Source: Phytohabitans sp052068095 (GTDB lineage: Bacteria; Actinomycetota; Actinomycetes; Mycobacteriales; Micromonosporaceae). Taken from it: a DNA stretch of 64,000 nucleotides. The translations under genes and the position numbers were made by a program. The stretch lies in assembly GCF_052068095.1 (NCBI RefSeq), contig NZ_JBQHDG010000003.1, positions 248,001-312,000 of the forward strand, in the 5' to 3' direction. The number at the start of each line of letters is the position of its first letter. Positions within the stretch are counted from its first letter, which is position 1. The notes beneath the pieces were generated by a model. It worked only from the letters and a program-made list of their open reading frames with translations, did not search any database and was not told the DNA's origin. Shown piece after piece: positions 34,368-43,082 of the stretch.

Positions 34368-34559
34368 GTGGCTAGCGTGTGCGACGTCTGCGGCAAGGGG
34401 CCGGGCTTCGGCCACAACGTGCCGTGGTCCAAGAAGAAGACCAAGCGGCGCTGGAACCCCAACATCCAGAGCGTCCGCACGCCGGCTGGCGGCGGCACCA
34501 CCCGCAAGATGCAGGTTTGCACGTCCTGCATCAAGGCGGGCAAGGTCGTGCGCGGCTGA
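34368..34559 (+). CDS. rpmB: 50S ribosomal protein L28, zinc-binding (CxxC) form
   Basis: 63 residues, full L28 length. It keeps both cysteine pairs (CDVCGKGPGFGHN near the start and CTSCIKAG near the end), so it is the zinc-binding form rather than the cysteine-free form that replaces it under zinc limitation. GTG at 34368 has AGGAG upstream. It is followed by a strong hairpin. Confidence 0.96.
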   Translation: MASVCDVCGKGPGFGHNVPWSKKKTKRRWNPNIQSVRTPAGGGTTRKMQVCTSCIKAGKVVRG

Positions 34560-34587
34560 CGCCGCGCCCCTTTAGCGACGCTTTTTC

Positions 34588-34622
34588 CGTAGCCGCCGGA
34601 TCGACGCGATCCGGCGGCTACG
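34588..34622 (+). terminator. Hairpin after rpmB
   Basis: A perfect 15-bp stem (CGTAGCCGCCGGATC with complement) closes a 5-base loop, with CTTTTT just upstream and no T run downstream. Confidence 0.75.
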
Positions 34623-35378
34623 TCTGTCCCTACTCTCACCGCCGCCGAGTCGCGCCCGTCGTGCCGTTGCTCCCGCGGCCTCACCGTCCGCTGTTGGTCG
34701 CGGTTACCCCTCTCGCCTCCGGCAGGATCTGCGTGACGCCCCGAATCGAGGCGCCGTCACCGTGAGTGACCATCGGAACAACGCCTGGTGCGAGATCTTG
34801 GAAAGTTAGGGCGCTATTTCAACCTAAGTCTCCTAGATCTCAAAGCCCGACCCTGAGGCTGGTGACGCTGCGTCAGATTGTCGGGGTAGGGGGTCGCCCT
34901 GGCGAGCCGTCGGCCGGGAGCGGTGCCCGCGGGAGCATGCGGTCCATCGCCAACGCGGACCTGGGAAAACTTGACCGCGCATTGTGGGCAGGCTCGCCAA
35001 CCCTGATCGCGCAAGCTTTCTAGACTCCGAAACCCAGGCGGCGGCAGGTCCCCGCAAAGAGGGCCGGCGGATACCGCGATGATCGTTAGCCCAAAACCCG
35101 CACTCTCCCCGGCGTGTCACACAGCTGTAGGGCTAACGATCACCGCGCCACCCCGGACGGTCTTGCGTGTTCGCGGCGCAACCACAAAGTGGCGCACCCG
35201 GGCCGTCGGGCCGAGAAATGGGTGAGCGTGACCAACAGCGGACGGGTGAGGCCGCGGGAGCAGCGGTCTGGACCACGGCGGACGTCGCGGTAGCTCAAGG
35301 CATTTGAATGTATGGCCGCCGACGACAGGCGGGCGGGAGATCGCGGCGGGTGTCGGTGGGCGACAGTAGGCTCATCGC
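34623..35378. repeat. Intergenic repeat locus 5: A (34647-34702), long B (34750-35030), palindrome C (35076-35146), inverted A (35228-35298)
   Basis: This is the most complete locus, with no gene in about 750 bp. A degraded unit A is followed by the long form of B (core at 34925-34944, with GCATGCGG in place of GCATACGG), then palindrome C, then a well-preserved A in opposite orientation ending CGCGGTAGCTCAA. The A-side extension (GCGGTTACCCCT ... CGCCTCCGGC) also occurs, inverted, beside the right A unit of locus 45671-46133. Confidence 0.78.
35076..35146. repeat. Palindromic repeat C, copy 1
   Basis: Arms TGATCGTTAGCCC (35080-35092) and GGGCTAACGATCA (35130-35142) are exact complements around 37 bp; pairing extends outward with one mismatch (GCGA/CCGC). 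The loop is about 75-80 percent identical to that of copy 2 at 45863-45933, including CGGCGTGTCACACAGCT. Confidence 0.85.
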
Positions 35379-36980
35379 GTGCTGGAGACGTTCGACGCGG
35401 AGGCGGTGCGCCGGTGGTGTGCGGCCGGGCTCGAGTCGTTGCGCCTGCACCAGCACGAGATCGACCAGCTCAATGTCTACCCCGTGCCCGACGGCGACAC
35501 CGGCACCAACCTCGTGCTCACCGTCGCGTCGGCGCAGCGGGCGATCGCCGACGACGGGGTAGGCGGGGGTGACGACAGCGGCGGCGTGCTGCGGCTCATG
35601 TCGCGGGGCGCGCTGCTCGGTGCGCGGGGCAATTCGGGTGTGATCGTCTCGCAGCTGCTGCGCGGGATGGCCGACTCCCTCGCCGACGTGGGCGCCGTCC
35701 GGGGGCGGGCGCTCGCCGGCGCGCTGGGCGAGGCGGCCGCGGCGGCGCGGGCGGCCGTGGCCAGGCCGGTGGAGGGGACGATCCTGACTGTCGCCTCAGC
35801 GGCCGCGGCGGGGGCGACGGCCACCGGGTCGGACGATCTCGACGCGGTGGCGCGTTCGGCGGCGGGGGCGGCGGCCGCCGCGCTGGCCCGCACGCCCGAG
35901 CAGTTGCCGGCGTTGGCCCGCGCCGGTGTTGTCGACGCGGGTGGGCGCGGCCTCTGTGTGCTGCTCGACGCTCTTGTCGCGGTGGTCACCGGGCAGGAGG
36001 TGACGTCCGCGCCGGTCGCGCTCGGCCGCCCGGTCACCGCCACCCGCGAGACCGGATCTTCGGAGTACGGGTACGAGGTGCAGTACCTGCTCGAGGCCGG
36101 CTCCGCCGCGGTGGAGCGGTTGCGGGCGACGCTGGCGGTGCTGGGCGACTCGCTCGTCGTGGTGGGCGACGAGCCTGTGTGGAATGTGCATGTCCACGTC
36201 AACGACATCGGCGCCGCCATCGAGGCGGGTGTGGAGGCGGGGCGGCCACACCGGATCACGGTGACGCGTTTCGAAGACCAGGCGCCGGGTGCGGCGACCG
36301 CCGGGCCGACATCGCCGCCCCGCGACCCGGACGGCCGGGGTGCGGTGGTGGCCGCGGCCGGGTCGGGGCTTGTCGAGATCTTCGGGGGCGAGGGCGCGCG
36401 GGTGATCGGGGCCAACCCGTCGACGGCCGAGATCCTCGACGCCGTGCTCGCCACCGGGGCCGGGCGGGTGGTGGTGCTGCCCGACGATCCCGACACCCAG
36501 GCGGTCGCCGGTGCCGCGGCGCGCGAGGCGCAGGCGTTGGGGGTGCGGGTCAGCGTGGTGCCCACCCGTTCGCCGGTGCAGGCGCTGGCCGCGCTGGCCG
36601 TCCGCGACGCGGGCCGTGGGTTCGAAGACGACGTGATCGCGATGGCCGAGGCGGCGGGCGCCTGCCGATACGCGAAGGTCTGCTACGCCAGCCGCGAGGC
36701 GGTCACCATGGCCGGCCCCTGCCGCCCCGGCGACGTGCTGGCGCTGGTCGAAGACGAGGTGCACCTGATCGGCGCCGACCTGGCGCAGACCTGCCGCGAC
36801 CTGCTCGACCGCATGCTCGGCGGGGGCGGCGAGCTCGCCACCCTGCTGCTGGGCTCCGACGCGCCGCCGGGCCTCGGTGACGGGCTGCGGGACCATCTGG
36901 CCCAGCGATGGCCGTTTGTGGAGGTGCAGGTGTACGACGGCGGCCAGCCCACCTATCCGCTCCTAGTAGGCATCGAATGA
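35379..36980 (+). CDS. DAK2-domain protein (FakA/YloV-like, fatty-acid kinase family)
   Basis: 533 residues. N-terminal DhaK-L-like domain with the metal and nucleotide motif PVPDGDTGTNLVLTV and GARGNSGVIVSQLLRG; a middle domain containing WNVHVHVNDIGAAIEAG; and a C-terminal DegV-like segment. In Firmicutes FakA phosphorylates fatty acids bound to FakB, and mycobacterial and streptomycete homologues sit beside recG as here. GTG at 35379 lies 6 bp after TAGGCT (leaderless). The stop overlaps recG (ATGA). Confidence 0.9.
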   Translation: MLETFDAEAVRRWCAAGLESLRLHQHEIDQLNVYPVPDGDTGTNLVLTVASAQRAIADDGVGGGDDSGGVLRLMSRGALLGARGNSGVIVSQLLRGMADSLADVGAVRGRALAGALGEAAAAARAAVARPVEGTILTVASAAAAGATATGSDDLDAVARSAAGAAAAALARTPEQLPALARAGVVDAGGRGLCVLLDALVAVVTGQEVTSAPVALGRPVTATRETGSSEYGYEVQYLLEAGSAAVERLRATLAVLGDSLVVVGDEPVWNVHVHVNDIGAAIEAGVEAGRPHRITVTRFEDQAPGAATAGPTSPPRDPDGRGAVVAAAGSGLVEIFGGEGARVIGANPSTAEILDAVLATGAGRVVVLPDDPDTQAVAGAAAREAQALGVRVSVVPTRSPVQALAALAVRDAGRGFEDDVIAMAEAAGACRYAKVCYASREAVTMAGPCRPGDVLALVEDEVHLIGADLAQTCRDLLDRMLGGGGELATLLLGSDAPPGLGDGLRDHLAQRWPFVEVQVYDGGQPTYPLLVGIE

Positions 36981-39157
36981 CCGATGTGGACACGCCGCTC
37001 ACCAAGGTGCTCGGCGGCAATACGGCCAAGGCCCTCGCCACCCACCTCGACCTGCACACCGCGGGCGACCTGCTCTACCACTTCCCCCGGCGATACGACG
37101 AGCGGGGCGACCACACCGACATGCGTTCGCTCGAGGTGGGCGAAGACGTCACGGTGATGGCGCAGGTGCGGGTCTCCAACAAGCGCAAGATCCGAAACGG
37201 CTCCGACGAGATGCTCGAGGTGACCGTCGGCGACGACATGGGTGGCCAGCTGATGCTCACCTACTTCGGGCGCCGCCAGACGTGGCGGGAGAGGGAGCTG
37301 CGACCGGGGCGGTGGGGGCTCTTCGCCGGCAAGGTGACCGAGTTTCGGGGCAAGCGCCAGCTCAACAGCCCGCAGTACGTCCTGCTGTCCGACGAGGGCG
37401 AGGCGTCGGAGGAGATCGAGGAGTTCGCGGGCGCGCTGATCCCGGTCTACCCCGCGGCGGCGAAGGTTCCTACGTGGACGATCGCGCGGTGCGTCCGCGT
37501 CGTGCTCGACGCGGCCACGATGCCGGAGGATCCGCTGCCGGGCGGCGTGCGCGCCCACGGCGGCCTCGTCGACCTCGCCACGGCGCTGCGTGAGATCCAC
37601 CGGCCGTCGTCCAAAGAGGACCTCTACCGGGCCCGGCGGCGGCTCAAGTGGGACGAGGCGTTCGCGGTGCAGCTGACGCTCGTGCAGCGCAAGCACCGCG
37701 CCGCCTCCTGGCCGGCCCGGCCCCGCCGGCAGAGGGAGGGCGGCCTGCTCGCGGCGTTCGACGCCACCCTGCCCTACGAGCTGACCGACGGGCAGCGCAC
37801 GGTCGGCGGTGAGATCGCCCGCGACCTCGCCACCGCACACCCGATGCACCGCCTGCTCCAGGGCGAGGTGGGCTCCGGTAAGACGCTCGTGGCCGTGCGC
37901 GCGATGCTCCAGGTGGTCGACGCCGGCGGTCAGGCCGCGATGCTGGCGCCGACCGAGGTGCTCGCCGCGCAGCACTACCGGGGGATCGCCGAGCTGCTCG
38001 GGCCGCTCGGCCGCGCCGGCGAGCTCGACTCGGCCGACGGCGCCACCCGCGTCGCGCTCGTCACCGGCTCGCTGGGCGCGGCGGCCCGGCGGCGGGCGCT
38101 GGAGGAGATCGCGACCGGCCAGGCGGGCATCGTGGTGGGCACGCACGCCCTGCTGTACGAAGGGGTCGACTTCGCCGACCTCGGCCTGGTGGTCGTCGAC
38201 GAGCAGCACCGGTTCGGCGTGGAGCAGCGTGACGCGCTGCGGGCCAAGGGCGAGCAGCCGCCGCACGTGCTCGTCATGACGGCCACGCCGATCCCGCGCA
38301 CGGTGGCGATGACCGTCTACGGCGACCTCGAGGTGTCCACGCTGTCGCAGCTGCCGCGGGGCCGCTCGCCGATCGCGTCGCACGTGGTGCCGGCCGCCGA
38401 CAAGCCGGCGTTCCTGGAGCGCGCGTGGCAGCGGATCCGCGAGGAGGTCGCGGCCGGCCACCAGGCGTACGTGGTGTGTCCCCGCATCGGCGACACGTCG
38501 TCCGACGAAGACGCCCCAGTGGAGACGGACGACAACGGCAAGCGGCCGCCCGTGGCGGTGCTCGACGTCGCGCCGCTGCTGTCCGACGGGCCGCTGCACG
38601 GGCTGCGCCTGGGCGTGCTGCACGGCAAGCTGCCCGCCGACGAGAAAGACACGGTGATGCGGGCGTTCGCGGGCGGCAAGATCGACGTGCTGGTCGCCAC
38701 CACCGTGGTCGAGGTCGGCGTCAACGTCCCCAACGCGACAGTCATGGTGGTGCTCGACGCCGAGCGTTTCGGCGTCTCCCAGCTGCACCAGCTCCGCGGC
38801 CGCGTGGGTCGGGGCTCCGCGCCCGGCCTGTGCCTGCTGGTGACCGAGGCGCCGGAGGGCACGCCCGCCCGCGAGCGCCTCGACGCGGTGGCCTCCACGA
38901 CCGACGGGTTCCGGCTCGCCGAGATCGATCTGGAGCAGCGGCGCGAGGGCGACGTGCTCGGCGCCACCCAGTCGGGGCGCCGCTCACACCTGCGGCTGCT
39001 GTCGCTGCTGCACGACACCAAGCTCATCAACGAGGCCCGGATGGAGGCCATCTCGCTCGTGGAGGAGGATCCCGAGCTCGAGCGCCATCCCGCGCTGGCC
39101 GCCTCGGTGGCCGCGCTCGTCGACGAGGAGCGCGCGGAGTACCTGGAGAAGGGCTGA
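36977..39157 (+). CDS. recG: ATP-dependent DNA helicase RecG
   Basis: 726 residues. N-terminal wedge (OB) domain, then a superfamily 2 helicase core with Walker A GEVGSGKT, DEQHRFGVEQR (motif II), TATPIPRTVAM (motif III), and the C-terminal QLHQLRGRVGRG (motif VI). It reverses stalled replication forks. ATG at 36977 overlaps the stop of the DAK2 gene and leaves the wedge domain intact. Confidence 0.96.
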   Translation: MTDVDTPLTKVLGGNTAKALATHLDLHTAGDLLYHFPRRYDERGDHTDMRSLEVGEDVTVMAQVRVSNKRKIRNGSDEMLEVTVGDDMGGQLMLTYFGRRQTWRERELRPGRWGLFAGKVTEFRGKRQLNSPQYVLLSDEGEASEEIEEFAGALIPVYPAAAKVPTWTIARCVRVVLDAATMPEDPLPGGVRAHGGLVDLATALREIHRPSSKEDLYRARRRLKWDEAFAVQLTLVQRKHRAASWPARPRRQREGGLLAAFDATLPYELTDGQRTVGGEIARDLATAHPMHRLLQGEVGSGKTLVAVRAMLQVVDAGGQAAMLAPTEVLAAQHYRGIAELLGPLGRAGELDSADGATRVALVTGSLGAAARRRALEEIATGQAGIVVGTHALLYEGVDFADLGLVVVDEQHRFGVEQRDALRAKGEQPPHVLVMTATPIPRTVAMTVYGDLEVSTLSQLPRGRSPIASHVVPAADKPAFLERAWQRIREEVAAGHQAYVVCPRIGDTSSDEDAPVETDDNGKRPPVAVLDVAPLLSDGPLHGLRLGVLHGKLPADEKDTVMRAFAGGKIDVLVATTVVEVGVNVPNATVMVVLDAERFGVSQLHQLRGRVGRGSAPGLCLLVTEAPEGTPARERLDAVASTTDGFRLAEIDLEQRREGDVLGATQSGRRSHLRLLSLLHDTKLINEARMEAISLVEEDPELERHPALAASVAALVDEERAEYLEKG

Positions 39158-39181
39158 CCCACGGCAAGGCCCGCGACGGGT

Positions 39182-39219
39182 GCGGCCCGCGACGACCGGG
39201 GGGTGTCGTCGCGGGCCGC
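39182..39219. terminator. Terminator between recG and the LPXTG-protein gene
   Basis: A perfect 15-bp stem (GCGGCCCGCGACGAC with complement) closes an 8-base G-rich loop. It stands between two convergent genes, so it can serve both. Confidence 0.85.
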
Positions 39220-39242
39220 GGAGGGGGTGAAACGGATACTGC

Positions 39243-40310
39243 TTAGGCGGTAAACCTCATGCGCCGCCGGCGAGCCATGAAGAAGAGCACCGCGCCGAGG
39301 GACAGCAGCACGAGCGCGCCGCCCGCGATGCCACCCGCCGCGACACCGGTCACCGGCAGCTCGGGCTCGTCACCGCCGCCACCGCCACCGCCGCAGGACT
39401 CCTCGGGCTCCCAGGCGAACGGCTCGCCTTCGACACCCTCGCTCGACGGCGTTACGGTGAGCCCTTCCGAACCGGGGAACGTCACGGTCTTGACCTCACC
39501 CGGCGCCACGGTGACCGTCTGAGCGTCACCGGTGCTGGGGGTGAAGGTCGCGGTGAACGGCGCGCCGTCCTTCGGGTTGGTGATCTCGAAGATGAGCTCG
39601 TCGCAGGTCGACGCGTAGGCCAGGGTCGGCAGCGCGCAGTCTTCCGGCCGCTCCCAGCTGTACGGCTTACCCACGGGCTCGCCGCTCTCGGTCACGGTGA
39701 TCTTGCCCGCGTTGGCGGCGGGGACGATGACCTGCTCCTCGCCCTCGGCGACGGTCTTCTCCACCTTGAAGCCGTTTTCGCCGGTCACCACGAACTCGGC
39801 CGGCTTGGTGGCATCCGCGCCGTTGATGAGCGTCACGGTGACCCCGGTGCAGCTCGACGCGAACTTGGCGTCGGGGTTCGCCTTCGGCTTGGTGCAGGTG
39901 CCGCCGAACTCGACGGTGCCGCTCCGGGTGGCGTCGATCTCTTTCTTGTGTCCGTTGTGCTCGCGGACCCAGCGCATCGACACGGTCAGCTCGGCCTTGG
40001 TCTGGTCGCCGGGCACCACGTGCACGCCGAGGGCCTTGCCGCCGGGGGCCACCTCCGTGCCGACGGCGACGCCGGCCACCTTGGTGTCGGCGGGTGTCAC
40101 TTCGAGCGCGGTGACGGTGCCGGGGATGTCGGTCTCGCTGTTTCCGACGGACCACTTGACGATCCAGGTGCCCGCCGACGTGCAGATGGCCTCGCCGGTG
40201 ACGGTGGGGTGGTGAGCGCTGGCTGGGGAGGACACGGCGACGGCCGTCATGAGGCCGATAACGGCCGCTCCGACGACGGCGATAGATCGCCGCAGCTTGC
40301 TACGGTTCAC
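39243..40310 (-). CDS. LPXTG-anchored cell-surface protein
   Basis: 355 residues: a signal peptide ending ASA (about residue 32), three repeated extracellular segments each with a conserved Cys (TCTKP..., SSCTGVTVTL, STCDELIFEI), a Gly/Glu/Pro-rich spacer, the sortase signal LPVTG at residues 317-321, a membrane helix and a basic tail (RRRRMRF). It should be attached to peptidoglycan by a sortase; no sortase gene is in the window. GTG start with AGGAG upstream. The repeats look like small beta domains of a stalk or adhesin. Confidence 0.9.
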   Translation of the reverse strand: MNRSKLRRSIAVVGAAVIGLMTAVAVSSPASAHHPTVTGEAICTSAGTWIVKWSVGNSETDIPGTVTALEVTPADTKVAGVAVGTEVAPGGKALGVHVVPGDQTKAELTVSMRWVREHNGHKKEIDATRSGTVEFGGTCTKPKANPDAKFASSCTGVTVTLINGADATKPAEFVVTGENGFKVEKTVAEGEEQVIVPAANAGKITVTESGEPVGKPYSWERPEDCALPTLAYASTCDELIFEITNPKDGAPFTATFTPSTGDAQTVTVAPGEVKTVTFPGSEGLTVTPSSEGVEGEPFAWEPEESCGGGGGGGDEPELPVTGVAAGGIAGGALVLLSLGAVLFFMARRRRMRFTA

Positions 40311-40615
40311 GCGAACTCCTGAAACAAAGGGGGGTTCTCAGGTCGCGGCCCGGGGCTCAGGCAGGGCAACAGCCGGTCGCGGCCATCTCAGCCGCGGCCC
40401 GTCCGACGCCTCCCCAGGTCGTCGTGCCGGCGAGGACGCTGCCGACACAGCGCACGACCTTAGCGGTTCCTGAAGTAACGCAGAGGAATTGAAGCCGAAC
40501 TAAGAATCCCGTTGTGAACTCGTAATCTTCGATGGCCGGAGTGAAGCGGGGCGATACCTGTGTGTAGTGGAGTGACTGGTGTGACTTGGCCGCCGCGTAG
40601 CGTAGCGTCACTCCC
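40311..40615. other. Intergenic region with promoters only
   Basis: I see no gene and no copy of repeat units A, B or C. It is less G+C-rich than its surroundings near 40460-40530, as expected for the promoter of the LPXTG gene. At its right end TAGCGT (40603-40608) lies 7 bp before the ATG of rsmD. Confidence 0.6.
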
Positions 40616-41179
40616 ATGACCCGCATCGTGGCCGGCACCCTCGGCGGCCGCCGGATCGCGGCGCCCGTCGGCGACCGCACGCGTCCCACCTCCGATCGGG
40701 TGCGCGAGGCGCTCTTCAGTTCGCTGGAGTCGATGGTCGACCTGGAGGGAGCGCGGGTCGCCGACCTCTACGCCGGCTCCGGCGCGGTCGGCCTCGAGGC
40801 GCTCTCCCGGGGCGCCTCGCACGTGCTGCTGGTGGAATCCGACGCGCGGGTGGCCCGGGTCGTCCGGCAAAACATCGCGGCGCTCGGCGTCGGCCCCGCC
40901 GCCCGGCTGGTCACGGCCAAGGTGAGCGGCGCACTGGCCGACGGGCCGGAGGGGGGTGCCTACGACGTGGTCTTCGCCGACCCGCCGTACGCGGCACCCG
41001 ACGAGGAGCTCACCGCCGTGCAGGCCGCGCTCGTCGACGGCGGCTGGCTGGCCCCGGAGGCCGTGGTCGTGATCGAGCGCTCCACTCGCTCCGGGGTCTT
41101 GACCTGGGTGAAAGGAATCACCGCCGAGCACAGCCGACGATATGGGGAGACAACGCTTTGGTACGGTCGCCGATCGTGA
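40616..41179 (+). CDS. rsmD: 16S rRNA (guanine966-N2)-methyltransferase
   Basis: 187 residues. RsmD family: N-terminal MTRIVAGTLGGRRIAAP, RPTSDRVREALFSSL, SAM-binding VADLYAGSGAVGLEALSRGA and catalytic ADPPYA. It methylates G966 of 16S rRNA. Leaderless ATG after TAGCGT. Its end overlaps coaD (GTGA), the usual rsmD-coaD pair. Confidence 0.95.
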   Translation: MTRIVAGTLGGRRIAAPVGDRTRPTSDRVREALFSSLESMVDLEGARVADLYAGSGAVGLEALSRGASHVLLVESDARVARVVRQNIAALGVGPAARLVTAKVSGALADGPEGGAYDVVFADPPYAAPDEELTAVQAALVDGGWLAPEAVVVIERSTRSGVLTWVKGITAEHSRRYGETTLWYGRRS

Positions 41180-41652
41180 GACGTGCGGTGTGTCCCGGCT
41201 CTTTCGACCCGGTGACCAACGGGCACCTGGACATCGTGGGCCGGGCCAGCCGGCTCTTCGACGAGGTCATCGTCGGTGTGTTGATCAACCAGGCGAAGAC
41301 CGGCCTCTTCACCGAGGACGAGCGCATAGACATGCTGCGCGAGGTCACCAAGGGGTACGACAACGTGCGGGTCCTGTCGTTCCGGGGCCTGCTCGTCGAC
41401 TTCTGCCGCGCGCAGGACGCGGCCGTGGTGGTCAAAGGCCTGCGCGCGGTGAGCGACTTCGACTACGAGCTCCAGATGGCGCAGATGAACATCGGGCTCG
41501 CCGGCGTCGAGACCCTCTTCATGCCGACCAACCCGCTGTACTCGTTCATCTCGTCGAGCCTCATCAAGGAGGTCGCGAAGTGGGGCGGCGACGTGTCGGC
41601 GCATGTGCCGGACGTGGTGGCGGTACACCTGACCGAGCGCCTGGCGTCGTAA
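41176..41652 (+). CDS. coaD: Phosphopantetheine adenylyltransferase
   Basis: 158 residues, the usual length. Nucleotidyltransferase motif PGSFDPVTNGHLDI, substrate segment VVVKGLRAVSDFDYELQMAQMN, and C-terminal FISSSLIKEVAKWGGDVS. It makes dephospho-CoA. GTG at 41176 overlaps the rsmD stop and matches the family N-terminus; TTG at 41158 is unlikely. Confidence 0.97.
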   Translation: MRRAVCPGSFDPVTNGHLDIVGRASRLFDEVIVGVLINQAKTGLFTEDERIDMLREVTKGYDNVRVLSFRGLLVDFCRAQDAAVVVKGLRAVSDFDYELQMAQMNIGLAGVETLFMPTNPLYSFISSSLIKEVAKWGGDVSAHVPDVVAVHLTERLAS

Positions 41653-41768
41653 CCACGACGCGCCCGGCGGACAACCGGTGGGCGTACCCTGCGCCCCGGG
41701 GCCGCATCATGAGGTGAGCACCCGCATCATGTGAAGGTCGGCTGTGGAACGACAGGAGTGAGGCGCAG

Positions 41769-42266
41769 GTGGACCCGCTCGACCGCATCGACGAGATCAT
41801 CGCGATCGTGGAGGCCGCCCGGTCGGTCCCCATGTCGCGCACCAACTGCATGGTCGACCGCAGTGAGATGATCAACGCCCTCGACCAGCTCCGCGCCGAG
41901 CTCCCCAGCGAGCTGCGGCGGGCCACGGCTCTGCTTGACGAGCGTGACAAGATCATCGACGCGGGTCGCCGCGAGGCCGACCGGATCATCGGCGAGGGTG
42001 AGGCCGAGCACGCCCGTCTCGTGTCGGTCAACGAGATCACCGTCTCCGCCGAGCACGAGGGCGCCCGGATCGTCGGCGAGGCCCGCGCGGAGGCCCAGCG
42101 GCTGCGCGCGGAGGTCGACGACTACGTCGACACCGCGCTGGCCAACTTCGAGCAGTTCCTCACCCGGGCGCTCGCCTCGATCGAGCGGGGCCGCGACAAG
42201 ATGCACGCGCTCCGCGAGATCGGCACCTTCACCGGCGAGGAAAACGAGCGGCCACTGCCGTTTTGA
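41769..42266 (+). CDS. sepIVA: SepIVA-like DivIVA-family coiled-coil protein
   Basis: 165 residues, mostly helical: MDPLDRIDEIIAIVEAARSVPMSRTNCMVDR followed by a long coiled coil (residues about 50-140). This is the Rv2927c type of protein, SepIVA in mycobacteria, needed for septation and elongation, and it keeps the same neighbour order (DUF177, rpmF, rnc, mutM). GTG start with AGGAG upstream. Cytoplasmic, probably at the membrane or septum. Confidence 0.88.
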   Translation: MDPLDRIDEIIAIVEAARSVPMSRTNCMVDRSEMINALDQLRAELPSELRRATALLDERDKIIDAGRREADRIIGEGEAEHARLVSVNEITVSAEHEGARIVGEARAEAQRLRAEVDDYVDTALANFEQFLTRALASIERGRDKMHALREIGTFTGEENERPLPF

Positions 42267-42323
42267 TACTGAGATCGGCCTCAGGTACCGTAGACCGTCG
42301 GCCTCCTACCAGGCCGGAGTCTC

Positions 42324-42890
42324 ATGATGCCCAATCACGCGCAGATCCACCTCGACCCCAGGTCGCCGCTGGTCCTCGACACGAGGGAGCTCCCACGCCG
42401 GCCTGGTGCGATGCGTACGGTCACGCGGGTGGTGCCGGCACCGGCAGACCTCGGGCTGGAGCTGATCCGGGTGCCCGAAGGCGCCGATCTCACCCTCGAC
42501 CTGAGGATGGAGTCGGTCTCCGAGGGCGTGCTCGTCTCCGGCACCGCGTCCGCCCCCGTGGCGGGCGAGTGCGGCCGGTGCCTGCGCCCGATCAGCGACA
42601 CGGTGGCCGTCACGATCCAGGAGCTGTATGCCTACGAGCACAGCACCACGGACGAGACGGCCGACGAAGACGAGGTCGGCCGGCTACAGGGAGACCTGAT
42701 CGACCTGGAGCCGGTGCTGCGGGACGCGGTGGTGCTCGCACTGCCGGTCACCCCGCTGTGCCGAGAAGACTGTCCAGGGCTGTGCCCCGAGTGCGGGGTC
42801 CACTGGGACGAGCTGCCGGCTGGCCACAGCCACGAGCAGGTCGACCCCCGGTGGGCGGCTCTGACTCAACTGCACCAGAAAGAGGAGTAA
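42324..42890 (+). CDS. DUF177/YceD-family protein
   Basis: 188 residues. It contains DLRMESVSEGVLVSGTASAPVAGECGRCL and a C-terminal CREDCPGLCPECGVHW cysteine cluster, the marks of the YceD family found next to rpmF in most bacteria, where it is linked to 23S rRNA maturation. ATG at 42324 or 42327, with GGAG upstream. rpmF follows after 5 bp. Confidence 0.92.
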   Translation: MMPNHAQIHLDPRSPLVLDTRELPRRPGAMRTVTRVVPAPADLGLELIRVPEGADLTLDLRMESVSEGVLVSGTASAPVAGECGRCLRPISDTVAVTIQELYAYEHSTTDETADEDEVGRLQGDLIDLEPVLRDAVVLALPVTPLCREDCPGLCPECGVHWDELPAGHSHEQVDPRWAALTQLHQKEE

Positions 42891-42895
42891 GAACC

Positions 42896-43069
42896 GTGGC
42901 GGTCCCCAAGCGGAAGATGTCGCGCAGTAACACCCGGTCGCGCCGGGCGCAGTGGAAGGCCACGGCGGTGGCGACGGTGGCGTGCCCGCAGTGCCGCTCG
43001 CCGAAGCTCCCGCACGCGGCGTGCACTGTCTGCGGCACGTACAACGGCCGTCAGATCATCGAGGTCTGA
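42896..43069 (+). CDS. rpmF: 50S ribosomal protein L32, zinc-binding form
   Basis: 57 residues: MAVPKRKMSRSNTRSRRAQW at the start and four cysteines (CPQC ... CTVCG) forming a zinc ribbon. GTG at 42896 is preceded by AGAGGAG. It lies between DUF177 and plsX, the order conserved well beyond actinobacteria. Confidence 0.97.
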   Translation: MAVPKRKMSRSNTRSRRAQWKATAVATVACPQCRSPKLPHAACTVCGTYNGRQIIEV

Positions 43070-43082
43070 CGCTCAGCCGCGC

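Noticed and set aside
34623..35378. A transposase or its remnant inside the largest repeat locus.
   Set aside because: No frame in the locus shows a DDE, HUH or recombinase motif; only short shadow frames occur.
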